From Rubripirellula sp963700815 (GTDB lineage: Bacteria > Planctomycetota > Planctomycetia > Pirellulales > Pirellulaceae): DNA of 64,000 bases. The notes below the pieces were generated by a model that had not been told where the DNA came from, did no database searches, and saw only the letters and a list, made by a program, of their open reading frames with translations. Each line of letters opens with the position of its first letter. Position 1 is the first letter of the stretch. Positions 63,438 through 64,000 of this stretch are shown piece after piece. The stretch covers positions 62,001 to 126,000 of the forward strand of contig CAVOZM010000028.1 in NCBI GenBank assembly GCA_963700815.1. The letters run 5' to 3'. The position numbers and the translations under genes were made by a program.

Positions 63438-64000
63438 TGCGACAGCCCTCGATGATGGTGCAACAACGATTCGAAGATCGCCGACAAGTTTCCATGCGCA
63501 CTCTGCAACCGATCAATTCGCAAGTCGTCGGCTTGAATCCAGGTCGCCAATTTTGCGTACAGTTGTTTCGGATCGCGAACCGCAATTCTTAGTCGAGTCT
63601 GGCCATCCAACAGTTGCAGTCCATCAACCCAGGGTTCTTCGGCCAATCGGTGAATCAGTTTGGCTGCGTCGATTCCAACGATTTCAATATCCTGTGGCGA
63701 ATCAGCTAACAGCTGTTCAATCTCCGATGCCTCGCCGGAGGCCAACAAACGACCACCGTAAATCAGCAAGAACGAAGATGTGATCGCCTCAATTTCATGT
63801 AGAACGTGACTCGCAAACAGCAGGTTTTTGTCTTTGCCAGCCCAATCTTTTAGTAGTTCGGTCATTTGGTATCGGCCGACTGGGTCAAGTCCGTTGTAGG
63901 GCTCGTCCAGAATTAGCAGATCGGGATCGTGGGCAATCGCTTGCGCGATTTTGGTGCGTTGTCGCATCCCCAGCGAATAGGTCCCCATCAGACGATTCAT
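63434..64000 (-). CDS. ABC transporter ATP-binding protein, 5' end outside the window
   Basis: The C-terminal ~188 residues of an ABC ATPase. The ABC signature region is YSLGMRQRTKIAQAIAHDP, followed by Walker B LLILDEPYNGLDPVGRY and the switch His in LFASHVLHEIEAI. Walker A lies upstream beyond base 64000. After the core is a ~90-residue C-terminal domain (GGRLLASGEASEIEQLLADS; VGIDAAKLIHRLAEEPWVDG) typical of ABC-2 exporters. The permease gene overlaps it by 4 bases. Confidence 0.9.
   Translation of the reverse strand: MNRLMGTYSLGMRQRTKIAQAIAHDPDLLILDEPYNGLDPVGRYQMTELLKDWAGKDKNLLFASHVLHEIEAITSSFLLIYGGRLLASGEASEIEQLLADSPQDIEIVGIDAAKLIHRLAEEPWVDGLQLLDGQTRLRIAVRDPKQLYAKLATWIQADDLRIDRLQSAHGNLSAIFESLLHHHRGLSQ

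Overview
The window reads as a chromosomal segment of a planctomycete, most likely of the Pirellulaceae (Rhodopirellula-like). The reasons are family content rather than any database match: a DUF1549/DUF1553 protein with a planctomycete-type cytochrome c motif translationally coupled to a DUF1501 protein, two secreted sulfatases, a methanogen-type formyltransferase (Ftr), eukaryote-like Ser/Thr kinases, a short type II glutamine synthetase, and secreted cytochrome/copper-monooxygenase fusions. No rRNA, CRISPR array, prophage, transposase or integrase was seen.

Layout. 1-7.1 kb: two outer-membrane genes (an OprP-type porin and a TolC-like lipoprotein), both broken by frameshifts, flank an intact two-component system. 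7.5-16.1 kb: planctomycete hypotheticals, a four-gene operon built around a WXG100-like protein, an iron alcohol dehydrogenase and a sulfatase. 16.3-18.2 kb: a membrane pseudokinase and a small membrane protein. 18.3-22.5 kb: the information-processing block, read leftwards as tRNA-Thr(TGT), tRNA-Tyr, tRNA-Gly, tRNA-Thr(GGT), tuf, tRNA-Trp, secE, nusG, rplK; it stops after rplK without rplA/rplJ/rplL/rpoBC. 22.7-30.6 kb: Ser/Thr kinase, glutamine synthetase with a clear terminator, sulfatase plus HEAT-repeat protein, a Coa1-like protein, cyclophilin and a PAS-GGDEF-EAL protein. 30.8-35.7 kb: DUF1549, DUF1501 and DUF721 genes joined by overlapping stops and starts. 35.8-46.9 kb: C1 genes (Ftr and 5-formyl-THF cyclo-ligase), rhamnulokinase, NUDIX, a tRNA nucleotidyltransferase/poly(A) polymerase-type gene, a DegT aminotransferase, a ceramidase-like gene, tsaB and tandem metallophosphoesterases. 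47.9-50.9 kb: two Gfo/Idh/MocA genes and an HpcH/HpaI aldolase. 50.9-62.6 kb: an acyl-CoA region (acyl-CoA dehydrogenase, histidine phosphatase, APH-type kinase, two SDRs, FadJ-like fusion) that also holds two tandem cytochrome c/PHM-like copper proteins. 62.7-64 kb: an ABC exporter cut by the window edge.

How the genes work together. The most coherent hypothesis is the acyl-CoA region, whose kinase plus dehydrogenase pair resembles the parts of ACAD10/ACAD11 and of the levulinate (lva) pathway, suggesting catabolism of hydroxylated fatty acids. The WXG100-like operon and the redoxin-cytochrome-PHM-EF-hand protein are the least explained pieces.

A caution affects the whole annotation: nine genes carry single-base frameshifts that separate clearly matching family sequence in two frames. 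They include rplK, and a homopolymer (T7) in the DUF1501 gene. Many are probably sequencing or assembly errors, so genes given here across a frameshift should be read as reconstructed.
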